From VRUE01 sp035605695 (GTDB lineage: Bacteria; Actinomycetota; Thermoleophilia; Solirubrobacterales; 70-9), in the NCBI GenBank assembly GCA_035605695.1, contig DATNGZ010000037.1, forward strand, positions 20,150 to 84,149: a DNA stretch of 64,000 nucleotides. The letters are read 5' to 3'. How positions within the stretch are numbered: position 1 is the stretch's first letter; each line of letters starts with the position of its first letter. The position numbers and the translations under genes were made by a program. Below, piece after piece: positions 6,942 to 14,834 of the stretch. The notes under the pieces are model-generated. The model had not been told where the DNA came from, did no database searches, and was given only the letters and a program-made list of their open reading frames with translations.

Positions 6942-8273
6942 ATGTCGACGAGGGGAGAGGACGGGCAGGCGCTGCCGCTGGCCTTGGGAGCCGCCTTCGC
7001 TCTGATCGCCGCGGCGCTGGCGCTGGTGGCAATCGCCGGTGCGGTGACGGGGAAGGGAAGGGGCCAGCGGGCGGCGGACCTGGCGGCGATCTCGGCGGCA
7101 CGCTCGATGCGCGACGACCTCCCGCGCCTGCTCTCGCCGCCGACTCTGCCCGACGGCCTGCCGGACCCGCTTCACATTGAGAAGGCGGCGTTCCTGGCAA
7201 GGGCGCGAGCGGCGGCGTTCGATGCCGCACGGGCTAATGGCGTCGACGCAATGCACCTGCGGCTCGATTTTCCCGACGCAGATTCCTTCGCCCCGGTGCG
7301 TGCCAGGGCGGTCGTGCTCGCCGACCTCGCCGTCGGCGGACGGAATGTGCAGATAGAGGCATCGGCGGTCGCCGAAGCCGGGACGCCCTCAGCGCCGTCG
7401 GGCGCGCTGCCGACGACGGCAAGCGGCGGCGGCTATAGCGGAGCCCTCGTCTACAGACAGGGCGAGGGAATGCGTCCCGACGTGGCCGCCGCCTTCGACC
7501 GGATGGCTGTCGCAGCGCGCCGAGCCGGCCTCTCCCTCATCGTCAACTCGGGCTTCCGCTCCGACGCCGAACAAGCGGCCCTCTTCGCCGCCCATCCCGA
7601 TCCGAAGTGGGTGGCGCCGCCCGGGCAATCGCTGCACCGCTGCGCCACCGAGCTCGACCTCGGCCCGGAAACCGCCTACGGCTGGCTGGCCGCCAACGCG
7701 AGTCGCTTCGGCTTCGTCCAGCGCTACAGCTGGGAGAGCTGGCATTTCGGATACGACGCCGGTCCGCCGCCTTGCTCTGAGGCGGGGAATTCGGTCGGGG
7801 CGGGCGGGGGTGACGGGGCCGTGGCGGGATCGACCGGCCTGCCGTCGTTCGTGCCCGCTCGCTTTCGGGCTCCCCTGCTGCGTGCCGCTGCTCACTGGAA
7901 CGTATCGGCGGCCCTGCTCGCTGCTCAGTTGATGGCCGAGTCGAACTTCAACCCCTTCGCGTCGTCGCCGGCTGGAGCTCGTGGCATAGCGCAGTTCATT
8001 CCCTCCACAGCCGCCGCCTACGGCCTCACCGACCCCTTCGATCCGGTCGCGGCGATGGACGCCCAGGCCCACCTGATGGCGGACCTGATCGGCCAGTTCG
8101 GCTCCCCCCAACTCGCCCTCGCCGCATACAACGCCGGTCCCGCGCCGGTTGAAGCCTGCAATTGCGTCCCCGCGATCCCAGAGACGACCGCCTACGTCAG
8201 CCGCATCCTCTCCCTGCTCGGAGGAGCCGCCGCGCTTGTCGTTCCAAGCTTCGAAGTCAGGCTCGTGGCGTGA
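6942..8273 (+). CDS. TadG-like membrane anchor fused to VanY-type D,D-carboxypeptidase and lytic transglycosylase domains
   Basis: 443 residues with three modules. Residues 1-60 (GEDGQALPLALGAAFALIAAALALVAI) are a TadE/TadG-like anchor. About 165-280 are a VanY/D-Ala-D-Ala carboxypeptidase: SLHRCATELDLG supplies His and Asp zinc ligands and SWHFGYD the last His. About 300-435 are a lytic transglycosylase: catalytic Glu in MAESNFNPF, GARGIAQFIPSTA, and LAAYNAGP. The protein should cut both stem peptides and glycan strands of peptidoglycan, plausibly opening the wall for a Tad pilus or secretion device. It lies 3 kb downstream of the TadE pair. I have not seen this exact fusion described. Confidence 0.85.
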   Translation: MSTRGEDGQALPLALGAAFALIAAALALVAIAGAVTGKGRGQRAADLAAISAARSMRDDLPRLLSPPTLPDGLPDPLHIEKAAFLARARAAAFDAARANGVDAMHLRLDFPDADSFAPVRARAVVLADLAVGGRNVQIEASAVAEAGTPSAPSGALPTTASGGGYSGALVYRQGEGMRPDVAAAFDRMAVAARRAGLSLIVNSGFRSDAEQAALFAAHPDPKWVAPPGQSLHRCATELDLGPETAYGWLAANASRFGFVQRYSWESWHFGYDAGPPPCSEAGNSVGAGGGDGAVAGSTGLPSFVPARFRAPLLRAAAHWNVSAALLAAQLMAESNFNPFASSPAGARGIAQFIPSTAAAYGLTDPFDPVAAMDAQAHLMADLIGQFGSPQLALAAYNAGPAPVEACNCVPAIPETTAYVSRILSLLGGAAALVVPSFEVRLVA

Positions 8274-8323
8274 CCGTTCGCGAGCGCGACATTCGCCTGT
8301 TGGAGCGGCCTTCTCCGACTCCT

Positions 8324-8353
8324 GGTGTAGTCATACACCCTAAGGTGTATTCT
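8324..8353 (+). promoter_or_regulatory. vapBC operator: two overlapping palindromes one helical turn apart, plus leaderless -10
   Basis: GGTGTA-GTCA-TACACC (8324-8339) and ATACACC-CTAA-GGTGTAT (8333-8350) share the middle TACACC box. Their centres are 10 bp apart. TATTCT (8348-8353) ends 6 nt before the vapB ATG, so the operator covers the promoter of a leaderless transcript. Confidence 0.65.
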
Positions 8354-8359
8354 CTCCCC

Positions 8360-8572
8360 ATGGCGCGAACGAACATCGAGATCGACGACGTTCTGGTCGA
8401 TCGTGCGATGCGTATCTACCGACTGCGCAGCAAGCGGGAAGCAGTCGATCTTGCCCTGCGCAGGCTCGTCGGCGAGCCGATGGGCCGCGAGGAGGCGCTG
8501 GCGACGGAGGGGACCGGCTGGGCCGGCAACCTCGGCGAGATTCGTTCCCCGGACGAGATTCCCGAGCCGTGA
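8360..8572 (+). CDS. vapB: VapB-type antitoxin (ribbon-helix-helix)
   Basis: 70 residues. MARTNIEIDDVLVDRAMRIY and SKREAVDLALRRLVG form the ribbon-helix-helix DNA-binding half. The tail with EALATEGTGWAGNLGEI and EIPEP is the toxin-binding part typical of VapB in actinobacteria. It neutralises the downstream PIN toxin and autoregulates through the palindromes just upstream. The ATG at 8360 is fixed by the leaderless -10. The stop overlaps the vapC GTG by 4 nt. Confidence 0.9.
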   Translation: MARTNIEIDDVLVDRAMRIYRLRSKREAVDLALRRLVGEPMGREEALATEGTGWAGNLGEIRSPDEIPEP

Positions 8573-8970
8573 TCCTCGTCGACAGCTCGGCCTGGGTGGA
8601 ATTTCTGCGCGCCACCGGCAGCCCAGCTCATCTGTGGGTGCGCTCGGCTCTGCGGGATGGCGCCGACCTGGCGTGCACCGACGTGATCGTGATGGAGATC
8701 CTCGCCGGCGCCCGCGACGACGCCGACCGCGACCGGCTGCGGCGCCTGCTCTACGGCCTGGAGTTTCTCGGTGTGGAGGGGCCGGCGGACTACGAGAGCG
8801 CGGCCGAGCTGTACCGGCTCTGCCGCCGCGGCGGCGAGACGCCGCGCAAGCTCAGCGACTGCCTGATCGCCGCCGTGGCGATCCGTAACGACGCGGAGCT
8901 GCTCTGTGAGGACGCCGACTTCGTCGCGATCGCCCGCCACGCACCGCTGCGGCTGGCAGCTCTGACGTAG
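8569..8970 (+). CDS. vapC: VapC toxin (PIN-domain RNase)
   Basis: 133 residues, standard VapC length. The acidic PIN site is complete: Asp in ILVDSSAWVEF (residue 5), Glu in VIVMEILAGA, Asp in KLSDCLIAAVA, and Asp in LLCEDADFVAIA. The GTG start lies in a GTGA overlap with vapB, so translation is coupled. The stop TAG (8968-8970) is also the first half of the -10 hexamer of the next gene. Confidence 0.93.
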   Translation: MILVDSSAWVEFLRATGSPAHLWVRSALRDGADLACTDVIVMEILAGARDDADRDRLRRLLYGLEFLGVEGPADYESAAELYRLCRRGGETPRKLSDCLIAAVAIRNDAELLCEDADFVAIARHAPLRLAALT

Positions 8971-8973
8971 ACT
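8968..8973 (+). promoter_or_regulatory. Leaderless -10 TAGACT of the MaoC gene
   Basis: TAGACT overlaps the vapC stop codon and ends 8 nt before the ATG at 8982. No Shine-Dalgarno is present in that interval. Confidence 0.45.
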
Positions 8974-8981
8974 GCCCGTCG

Positions 8982-9458
8982 ATGGCAGGCGTCGAGGTAC
9001 AGGGTGTCGAGGGAATGCAGGCAATGCTGGGGGAGGAGGTCGGCCCGGGCGAGTGGCGTACGGTCAGCCAAGAAGACATCGACACCTTTGCTGCGCTGTC
9101 TGGTGACGACCAGTGGATTCACGTCGACGTCGAGCGGGCCAAGAAGGAGAGCCCCTTCGGCACGACGATCGCCCACGGCAACCTGACCCTCGCGTTGGTC
9201 GACGGCTTCCGCAAAGAACTGATCTCCGCGACCGGCTTCGCCCTCGGCGTCAACTACGGCTGGGACAAGATCCGCTTCCCCGCCCCGGTTCCCGTTGACG
9301 CCCGCGTACGCGGCCGAGCCGAGGTCGTCTCAGTAGATGAGAAGGGCGGCGGCTGGTGGCAGGTAGTGACCCGCTTCACCCTTGAGGTCGAGGGCAACGA
9401 GAAGCCCTGCTTCGTTGGTGACTCGGTGACGCGGGTCATGGCGCCATCGGCCGGCTGA
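8982..9458 (+). CDS. MaoC-like (R)-specific enoyl-CoA hydratase
   Basis: 158 residues, single hot-dog fold. The catalytic Asp/His motif is SGDDQWIHVDVERAK (about residues 40-54), followed by FGTTIAHGNLTLAL. Family members hydrate trans-2-enoyl-CoA to (R)-3-hydroxyacyl-CoA. The protein resembles stand-alone MaoC dehydratases with the NYGWDKIRFPAPV strand. It is monocistronic by position, between vapBC and the opposite-strand ribH. The substrate chain length is not readable from sequence. Confidence 0.9.
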   Translation: MAGVEVQGVEGMQAMLGEEVGPGEWRTVSQEDIDTFAALSGDDQWIHVDVERAKKESPFGTTIAHGNLTLALVDGFRKELISATGFALGVNYGWDKIRFPAPVPVDARVRGRAEVVSVDEKGGGWWQVVTRFTLEVEGNEKPCFVGDSVTRVMAPSAG

Positions 9459-9469
9459 ACCCGTCTTGA

Positions 9470-9955
9470 TCAGGCGGACGCCGGAAGTCGGTCGAGGGCT
9501 TCGATGGTGTGAGCACAGGCTCGCGCGGCCTCGACTCCCTTGGCTGCGAGGTGCTCGAAGAAAAAGGCGCGGTGGGTCTCGTGCTCGTGGAAATGGTGAG
9601 GGGTGAGCACCGCTGAGATAACCGGCACGCCGGTGTCGAGCTGGACCCGCATCAGTCCGCCGATCACAGCGTCGGCGACGAACTCGTGGCGGTAGATGCC
9701 GCCATCGACTACCAGCCCGGCGGCAATGATCGCGTCGTAGGCGCCGCATTCCGCGAGCCGCATTCCGTGTAGCGGAATCTCGAAAGCGCCGGTCACCTCG
9801 AAGAAGTCGACCTGGGACTCCGCGATTCCTAGCTGCTCGGTCTCGGCGACGAAGGCCGAACGGCATTGGTCGACGAGGTCCTTGTGCCAGCAGGATTGGA
9901 CGAAGGCGATGCGCCTGCCGCCTGCGTTTTCCCGGTTGGAATGGCTTTCGCTCAT
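9470..9955 (-). CDS. ribH: 6,7-dimethyl-8-ribityllumazine synthase, type II
   Basis: 161 residues. RIAFVQSCWHKDLVDQC opens the fold. FEVTGAFEIPLHG is the substrate loop. AAGLVVDGGIYRHEFV, and HHFHEHETHRAFFFEH near the C-terminus, match type II (RibH2-like) lumazine synthases rather than the common icosahedral type I. It condenses ribityl-aminouracil with dihydroxybutanone phosphate in riboflavin synthesis. The ATG at 9955 has GAGGAG 8 nt upstream. The frame is open further upstream, but those residues are not family-like. No other rib genes are adjacent. Confidence 0.88.
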   Translation of the reverse strand: MSESHSNRENAGGRRIAFVQSCWHKDLVDQCRSAFVAETEQLGIAESQVDFFEVTGAFEIPLHGMRLAECGAYDAIIAAGLVVDGGIYRHEFVADAVIGGLMRVQLDTGVPVISAVLTPHHFHEHETHRAFFFEHLAAKGVEAARACAHTIEALDRLPASA

Positions 9956-10059
9956 TGTCGCGCTCCTCTTTGTTCTTTGGCCGACCGGAAGTGTAGGCGG
10001 ACGCTTACGCGGCCACCGCACGCTGGGCTACGTCTCCCCACTGGATCATGCGGTGACAA

Positions 10060-10065
10060 TAGTCT
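10060..10065 (+). promoter_or_regulatory. Leaderless -10 TAGTCT of the PadR gene
   Basis: TAGTCT ends 7 nt before the GTG at 10073. The region is the divergent space shared with ribH. Confidence 0.5.
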
Positions 10066-10072
10066 TCGCCGG

Positions 10073-10582
10073 GTGGCAGAACCGCGGCTGACCGAGGCCT
10101 CATACATCGTGCTTGGGTTGCTCGACCTGAACGAGCCGGCAACGCCTTACGACCTCAAACAGTTCGCCAAAACGAGCGTCTTCCGGGTCTGGCCGCTGCC
10201 CCACTCTCAGATCTACAGCGAGTGCGCGCGACTAACCGAGGCCGGCATCCTGGCCGAAAGCCGCGAGGAGGGCGGCCGGCACCGCCGCTTCTACAGGCTG
10301 ACCGGACAGGGCCGCAAGGCACTTGAACAGTGGCGCGGCGAACCCACCGAGCGCACCTACGAGGGACGTAATCTGGCCGCATTGAAGCTCTTTCTCGGCA
10401 CCGACCCAGTTGCCCTAGCGGAGACGCAGCTGCCAGTGCACCGGCAGCTGCTGCGCGAGCTGGAGGCAAGCGCTGCGTATCCCGCGCTGCCCGATGGCAT
10501 CCGCCTGACCACGGAGCTTGGGATCAACCAGGAGCGCGCCCTGATCCGCTTCTGGTCCCGCATCGCCGCCCAGGGCCGATAG
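10073..10582 (+). CDS. PadR-family transcriptional regulator
   Basis: 169 residues. An N-terminal winged helix carries EASYIVLGLLDLNEPATPYDL, PHSQIYSECARLTEAGIL and RRFYRLTGQGRKAL. The C-terminal helical dimerisation domain follows, as in PadR subfamily-2 proteins (Vir-like, PF10400). Members repress detoxification or efflux genes on binding small aromatics or drugs. GTG 10073 is chosen from the TAGTCT spacing and from the conserved N-terminus starting LTEASY. The target is unknown. The divergent ribH promoter is the nearest candidate besides its own. Confidence 0.88.
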   Translation: MAEPRLTEASYIVLGLLDLNEPATPYDLKQFAKTSVFRVWPLPHSQIYSECARLTEAGILAESREEGGRHRRFYRLTGQGRKALEQWRGEPTERTYEGRNLAALKLFLGTDPVALAETQLPVHRQLLRELEASAAYPALPDGIRLTTELGINQERALIRFWSRIAAQGR

Positions 10583-10596
10583 AAGAACCGAGGCGT

Positions 10597-10625
10597 TTGA
10601 CAAGGCCGGTGGCGGAGCCTACTCT
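10597..10625 (+). promoter_or_regulatory. Consensus housekeeping promoter TTGACA-17-TACTCT
   Basis: TTGACA at 10597-10602, a 17-nt spacer and TACTCT at 10620-10625. This is the best sigma-70-like promoter in the window. It leaves a leader of about 55-60 nt carrying AGGAGG before the ATG at 10691. Confidence 0.75.
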
Positions 10626-10690
10626 TCTAATAGTCCAAATAGGATCGTCCGTGCGAGACGCTGTAAACCGTAAGATCAGAGGAGGCAGGG

Positions 10691-11461
10691 ATGAGGAGAG
10701 CTCGATCGGCAAAGGCGCTGGCGGCATTCGCGGTCCTCGCGGTCGTCATCGTGGGGAACGCCTCCGGGATTACGTTGCGGGCCGGCAACCTCATCGCCCA
10801 AGGCGATGGCGGCTTCGCCCCTAAAGCGCTTCCCCAGAACCACGACGCGCCGATCAAGCTCTTCGGGCACGGCCGGCTCCACACTCTCGATGGCACGCGC
10901 CCCTCGCCGCTGCGCCATGCGGTGGTCGAACTTGACAAACACGGTCATGCCGAGACCCGTGGCCTGGAAAAATGCACTCAGCGCAAACTGATCGCGACCA
11001 CCACCGAGCAGGCGCGCAAGACGTGCCCCGGGGCGATCGTCGGCACCGGGTACGGCACCGCGCTGATCCAACTTCCCGAACAGCGGCCGATCGAAGCCTC
11101 ATCCGCGCTCACCATCTTCAATGCGCCGGAAAAACACGGAAACCCGACCGGAATCGGCCACGCCTACCTGAACTACCCGATCCCGACCACCTACCTGGTC
11201 GAAGCTGAGTTGGAAACGGTGCATCACGGCCGCTATGGGTACCGGGTGGAAATCGATTTCCCCAAAATCGCCGGCGGCTACGGCTCGCCGATCTCCGGAC
11301 GGATCATGATCGACAAAAAATGGATCTACAAGGGCATGCGACTCAGCGTCGCCAACGCTCGCTGCGCGGACGGTCGCCTGCAGGCGAAGATCGAGCTCAC
11401 GTTCGAAGACGAAACCTTCCTCCAGGGCAGCGCCTTCAAACGCTGCACGATCCTCCACTGA
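10691..11461 (+). CDS. Secreted protein of unknown function
   Basis: 256 residues. A Sec-type signal peptide occupies about 1-26 (basic start, AAFAVLAVVIVGNASG). The mature part contains FGHGRLHTLDGTRPSPLRHAV, three mature-part Cys (KCTQRK, TCPGAIVG and NARCADGR, with a last KRCTIL), and a beta-rich C-terminal half. I do not recognise a named domain. Similar exported proteins with KCTQRKL-like and GTG repeats seem common in Thermoleophilia, from memory only. It has its own strong promoter and an AGGAGG ribosome site, suggesting steady expression. Confidence 0.8.
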   Translation: MRRARSAKALAAFAVLAVVIVGNASGITLRAGNLIAQGDGGFAPKALPQNHDAPIKLFGHGRLHTLDGTRPSPLRHAVVELDKHGHAETRGLEKCTQRKLIATTTEQARKTCPGAIVGTGYGTALIQLPEQRPIEASSALTIFNAPEKHGNPTGIGHAYLNYPIPTTYLVEAELETVHHGRYGYRVEIDFPKIAGGYGSPISGRIMIDKKWIYKGMRLSVANARCADGRLQAKIELTFEDETFLQGSAFKRCTILH

Positions 11462-11524
11462 CTCGGCCTCTGCTCGACCAGCCGCCGGCGGGAGGCAACC
11501 GCTCCCCCGCCGGCGGCGCGCCGC

Positions 11525-11971
11525 CTACTTGACGGTCAGGGTGCCTTCCATGCCCGCTTCGCGGTGACCTGGCACGGAGCAGAAATAGGTGTAGGCGCCT
11601 GGTTTGAGATCGACCGTGGTCGAGTCTTCGCCGCTGGCGATCAGTTCGGTGCCGCCGACCTCTTCACCTTTTGAGTCTTCGATTTGGACGTCGTGGGTCA
11701 GGGCCTGGGGGTTTTTGAAGTCGACCGTCACGCTGCCGGCTTTGGCCGTGGCCGAGGTGGTCGTGTAGGCGAGTTCTCCGCCGGGGTCGGCTTCGAAGCT
11801 GACGGTCGAGCCGCCACCACTGCTTTCTTCCTTGCCGCCGCCCGCTGCGGCGCCGCTGGTGGATTCGCCGCCGCTGGTGGTCGTCGTCGTCGAGTTGTCA
11901 TCGCTGCTGCCGCAGGCGACGAGAGCGAGCGAGGCGAGAACCAGTGCTAGTAGCGCCGCGATCTTCTTCAT
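11525..11971 (-). CDS. Cupredoxin (plastocyanin/azurin-like) lipoprotein
   Basis: 148 residues. The lipoprotein signal peptide ends in LALVACGSS (lipobox Cys about residue 20). A Ser/Thr/Gly-rich linker follows to about residue 55, then a single cupredoxin fold. Copper ligands are visible: His in ALTHDVQIE, then Cys, His and Met in YFCSVPGHREAGMEG. It should carry electrons at the outer membrane face. Neighbours are unrelated. AAGGA-like ribosome site before the ATG. Confidence 0.92.
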   Translation of the reverse strand: MKKIAALLALVLASLALVACGSSDDNSTTTTTSGGESTSGAAAGGGKEESSGGGSTVSFEADPGGELAYTTTSATAKAGSVTVDFKNPQALTHDVQIEDSKGEEVGGTELIASGEDSTTVDLKPGAYTYFCSVPGHREAGMEGTLTVK

Positions 11972-12051
11972 GGCTGGGAATCCTTTCCTAGGGGCAAGAA
12001 ATGCTCAAAAGGGACTGTAGTAGCTGCATACGATCCATCGATGAGGCTGGT

Positions 12052-12888
12052 TCAGCGGCCCCTGAACTCTGGAGTGCCGCCGCCGAAGAAGGTCTCGACG
12101 CCGTTGCGCAGGTCCTCGGTTGCCATGCTGTCAGCGATGCCGTGGCGCTCCAGCTGCAGGTGCTCGGTCAGGGTGTGCTCGATGCTGCTGCCGGCCAGGA
12201 TCTTCGCCATCCGCACGTAGTGCGGGGCCTGCGCCGCCAACTTCTCGGCCTTGGCCCGCGCGCGGTCGATTAGCTCGTCGGGAGCGACCACCTCGGCGAC
12301 CAACTTCTCGGCCAGCGCGTCCTCGGCGCTCATGTTGGGGTCGTTGAGCAGGATCTCCAGCGCCCGGCTCGGCCCGACCACCCGCGGCAGGAAGTAGGTC
12401 ATGCCGCCATCGGGGGAGGCGCCAATCCGGCCGTAGGCGCAGGCGAAGAAGGCTGCCTCGGAGGCGATCCGGGTGTCGCAGGCGAGCGCCAGCGAGAAGC
12501 CCGCGCCGGCCGCTGGCCCGTTGACCGCGGCGATCACCGGGTAAGGGATCCGGCGCAGGTCGACGATCGCCGCGTGCAGCGCCTCGGCGCCGCGCCGCAC
12601 TTCGGAGGGCAGGTCGATCTCCTCGCTCTCGACCCCGGTTTTGAACCAGTTGACGTCGCCGCCGGCGCAGAAGGCCTTGCCGGCGCCAGTGATGATCAGC
12701 GCCCGTAGCGCCGCCCGGTCGGCGAGCCAGGCGAAGGCGACGGTCATCTCGCCGATCATCTCCGGACTCATCGCGTTGAAGGCGTCGGGCCGGTCGAGCG
12801 TCAGGGTGCCGATCTCACCGTCGATCTCGATTTTCAGCGTGTTCAGCTCGGGTGGACTGCTGGTCAGGGGCTCGGTCTGCGTGGTCAT
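12052..12888 (-). CDS. Enoyl-CoA hydratase/isomerase family protein
   Basis: 278 residues from ATG 12888, preceded by GGAGAG. Crotonase fold: ITGAGKAFCAGGDV and AAVNGPAAGAGFSLALACD form the oxyanion hole. YGRIGASPDGGMTYFLPR matches the PaaG-like branch, which uses an Asp rather than the paired Glu of classical hydratases. It acts on acyl-CoA in beta-oxidation-like degradation, and the substrate is not predictable. It is divergent from uvrC, with 62 nt between starts. An upstream in-frame start at 12915 would skip the ribosome site. Confidence 0.88.
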   Translation of the reverse strand: MTTQTEPLTSSPPELNTLKIEIDGEIGTLTLDRPDAFNAMSPEMIGEMTVAFAWLADRAALRALIITGAGKAFCAGGDVNWFKTGVESEEIDLPSEVRRGAEALHAAIVDLRRIPYPVIAAVNGPAAGAGFSLALACDTRIASEAAFFACAYGRIGASPDGGMTYFLPRVVGPSRALEILLNDPNMSAEDALAEKLVAEVVAPDELIDRARAKAEKLAAQAPHYVRMAKILAGSSIEHTLTEHLQLERHGIADSMATEDLRNGVETFFGGGTPEFRGR

Positions 12889-12937
12889 CGCGCTCTCTCC
12901 GTGATCTTGCGTCAAGTTGGCCGGGTGGCCAGGAGCC

Positions 12938-12943
12938 TACCCT
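12938..12943 (+). promoter_or_regulatory. Leaderless -10 TACCCT of uvrC
   Basis: TACCCT ends 7 nt before GTG 12951. It sets the uvrC start, since the frame is open for another 99 nt upstream. Confidence 0.55.
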
Positions 12944-12950
12944 TTGGTTT

Positions 12951-14834
12951 GTGTCAAGCGGAGGCGACAGCACGGGGCTCTCGCGCGCGGAACGAATCGC
13001 GCAGCAGCGCCGCGAGCTGCCCGACTCGCCGGGGGTCTACCTCTTCCACGCCGCCGACGGCGAGATCCTCTACGTTGGCAAGGCACGCTCGATCCGCAAG
13101 CGCATCGGCTCGCACTTCTCCGGCGGCGACTCCCGCCTCACCTCGCGCGTCGACCGAATCGAGTGCCTGGTCACGGCGACCGAGGCCGAGGCCCTGCTGG
13201 CCGAGCAGAGCTTTATTAAGCGCCATCGGCCGCGCTTCAACATCCGCCTGCGCGACGACAAGTCCTACCCCTACGTCTGCGTCAGCCTCGACGAGGATTA
13301 CCCGCGGGTCTACTTCACCCGCGAGAAGCATCGCCCCGGCCGCGCCTACTTCGGTCCTTTCTCAAGCGCCAAGCGGGTGCGCGAGACCCTCGACCTGCTC
13401 GGCAAGCTCTTCCAGTTCCGCACCTGCGAGGGCAAGGAGCCGGGGCGCCGCTCCGGCAGTCCCTGCCTTGACTACTTCATCAAGCGCTGCGGGGCGCCCT
13501 GCGTCGGCTACGTCACGCAAGAGGAGTACCGTCGCAACATCGACGCGATCGTCGACTTCCTCTCCGGCCGCTACCGCCAAGTCGAGGCTGACGAGCAGGC
13601 GAAGATGGAGGCGGCCGCGGCCGAGCGCGAGTTTGAGCGCGCCGCCCTACATCGCGACCGGCTGAAGGCGATCCAGTCGCTGTTCGAGCGCCAGCGCGTC
13701 GCCGGCGGCACGGTCGGCACCGCTGACCTGATCGGCGTCGCCGCCGAGGGCCAGGACGCCAACGCCCAGGTATTCCAGGTCCGCGACGGCATCCTCGCCG
13801 AGCGCCAGAGCTTCTACCTCGACAACCAGGCCGAACGCGACCTGGCCGAGGTGGCGGAGGAGTTCGTCGGCCAGTACTACTCGGCCTCGCCGGCGATGCC
13901 GCGCACGATCGTCGTCGGCCCCTACCTGCGCGATCGGGTCGAGCTGCTTGAGGCGGCGCTGAGCGAGCGCCGCGGCAGCGCGGTCGAGGTGCGGGTGGCC
14001 GAGCGCGGCGACAAGCGGCGGCTGCGCGAGTTGGCCGAGCGCAACGCCCGCCTCGCCCTCGACCAGGACCGGCTGCGCCGCGAGCACCGCCGCCAGCGCC
14101 GGGTCGAGTCGCTCGCCGACCTGCGTCAAGCGCTCGGCATGCAGGAGCTGCCGGTGCGGATCGAGGGCTTTGACATTTCCAACCTCGGCGGTGAGCACAC
14201 CGTTGCCTCGATGGTCGTGTTTGAGGGGGGTGCGACGAAGAAAGCTGACTACCGGCGCTTCCGGGTGCGCGGCGAGCGACCGCTCGGTCCCGACGATTTC
14301 GCCTCGATGGAAGAGGTCCTGGGCCGGCGCATGAAGCGTTACCTCGAGCAGGTCGACCTATCGCCGCATGACGGCAAACGCGACGAGAGCTTTGCCTCGC
14401 TGCCTTCCCTGGTCATGATCGACGGCGGCAAGGGGCAGCTCTCGGCAGCGATGCGTGTGTTGCAGCCCTTCGTCGAACGCGGCGTCACCGTGATCGGCCT
14501 TGCCAAGCGCGAGGAGGAAGTCTTTGTCCCGGGTCGCTCGGCCCCGATCGACCTGCCCGCCTCCTCGGAAGCATCGAAGCTATTGCAGCGGGTGCGCGAC
14601 GAGGCCCACCGCTTCGCGATCGAACACCACCGCGGGCGCCGCGACCGCGCGATGACCGGCTCGGTACTCGACGAGCTAAAGGGCATCGGGCCGGTCCGCA
14701 AGCGGGCACTGCTGCAGCATTTCGGCTCTCCAGAGCGGTTCATTGCCGCCAGCCGCGAGGAACTCGAAATGGTGCCCGGCGTGCCTGGCAAGGTAGCGCG
14801 TGAGATCCACGAGCAACTCAACAGGACTGGCTGA
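12951..14834 (+). CDS. uvrC: Excinuclease ABC subunit C
   Basis: 627 residues. GIY-YIG nuclease domain at about 20-100 (DSPGVYLF, ILYVGKARSIRKRI). UVR motif near 210. UvrC RNase H-like domain with FDISNLGGEHTVASMVVFEGG and MIDGGKGQLSAA. Two C-terminal helix-hairpin-helix motifs (LKGIGPVRKRALLQHFGS, LEMVPGVPGKVAREI). It makes the dual incision in nucleotide excision repair with UvrAB. Start GTG 12951 is chosen from the -10 spacing. Stop TGA overlaps the rapZ ATG, the usual uvrC-rapZ pairing of actinobacteria. Confidence 0.95.
   Translation: MSSGGDSTGLSRAERIAQQRRELPDSPGVYLFHAADGEILYVGKARSIRKRIGSHFSGGDSRLTSRVDRIECLVTATEAEALLAEQSFIKRHRPRFNIRLRDDKSYPYVCVSLDEDYPRVYFTREKHRPGRAYFGPFSSAKRVRETLDLLGKLFQFRTCEGKEPGRRSGSPCLDYFIKRCGAPCVGYVTQEEYRRNIDAIVDFLSGRYRQVEADEQAKMEAAAAEREFERAALHRDRLKAIQSLFERQRVAGGTVGTADLIGVAAEGQDANAQVFQVRDGILAERQSFYLDNQAERDLAEVAEEFVGQYYSASPAMPRTIVVGPYLRDRVELLEAALSERRGSAVEVRVAERGDKRRLRELAERNARLALDQDRLRREHRRQRRVESLADLRQALGMQELPVRIEGFDISNLGGEHTVASMVVFEGGATKKADYRRFRVRGERPLGPDDFASMEEVLGRRMKRYLEQVDLSPHDGKRDESFASLPSLVMIDGGKGQLSAAMRVLQPFVERGVTVIGLAKREEEVFVPGRSAPIDLPASSEASKLLQRVRDEAHRFAIEHHRGRRDRAMTGSVLDELKGIGPVRKRALLQHFGSPERFIAASREELEMVPGVPGKVAREIHEQLNRTG

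Noticed and set aside
10000..10040. GTAGGCG-GA-CGCTTAC near-palindrome upstream of ribH as a PadR operator or FMN element
   Set aside because: One mismatch, short arms and no match to a known PadR or FMN riboswitch pattern. Too weak to claim.
12852..12950. N-terminal extension of uvrC by 33 codons
   Set aside because: It is antisense to the start of the enoyl-CoA hydratase, has no family similarity and would cover the TACCCT promoter.
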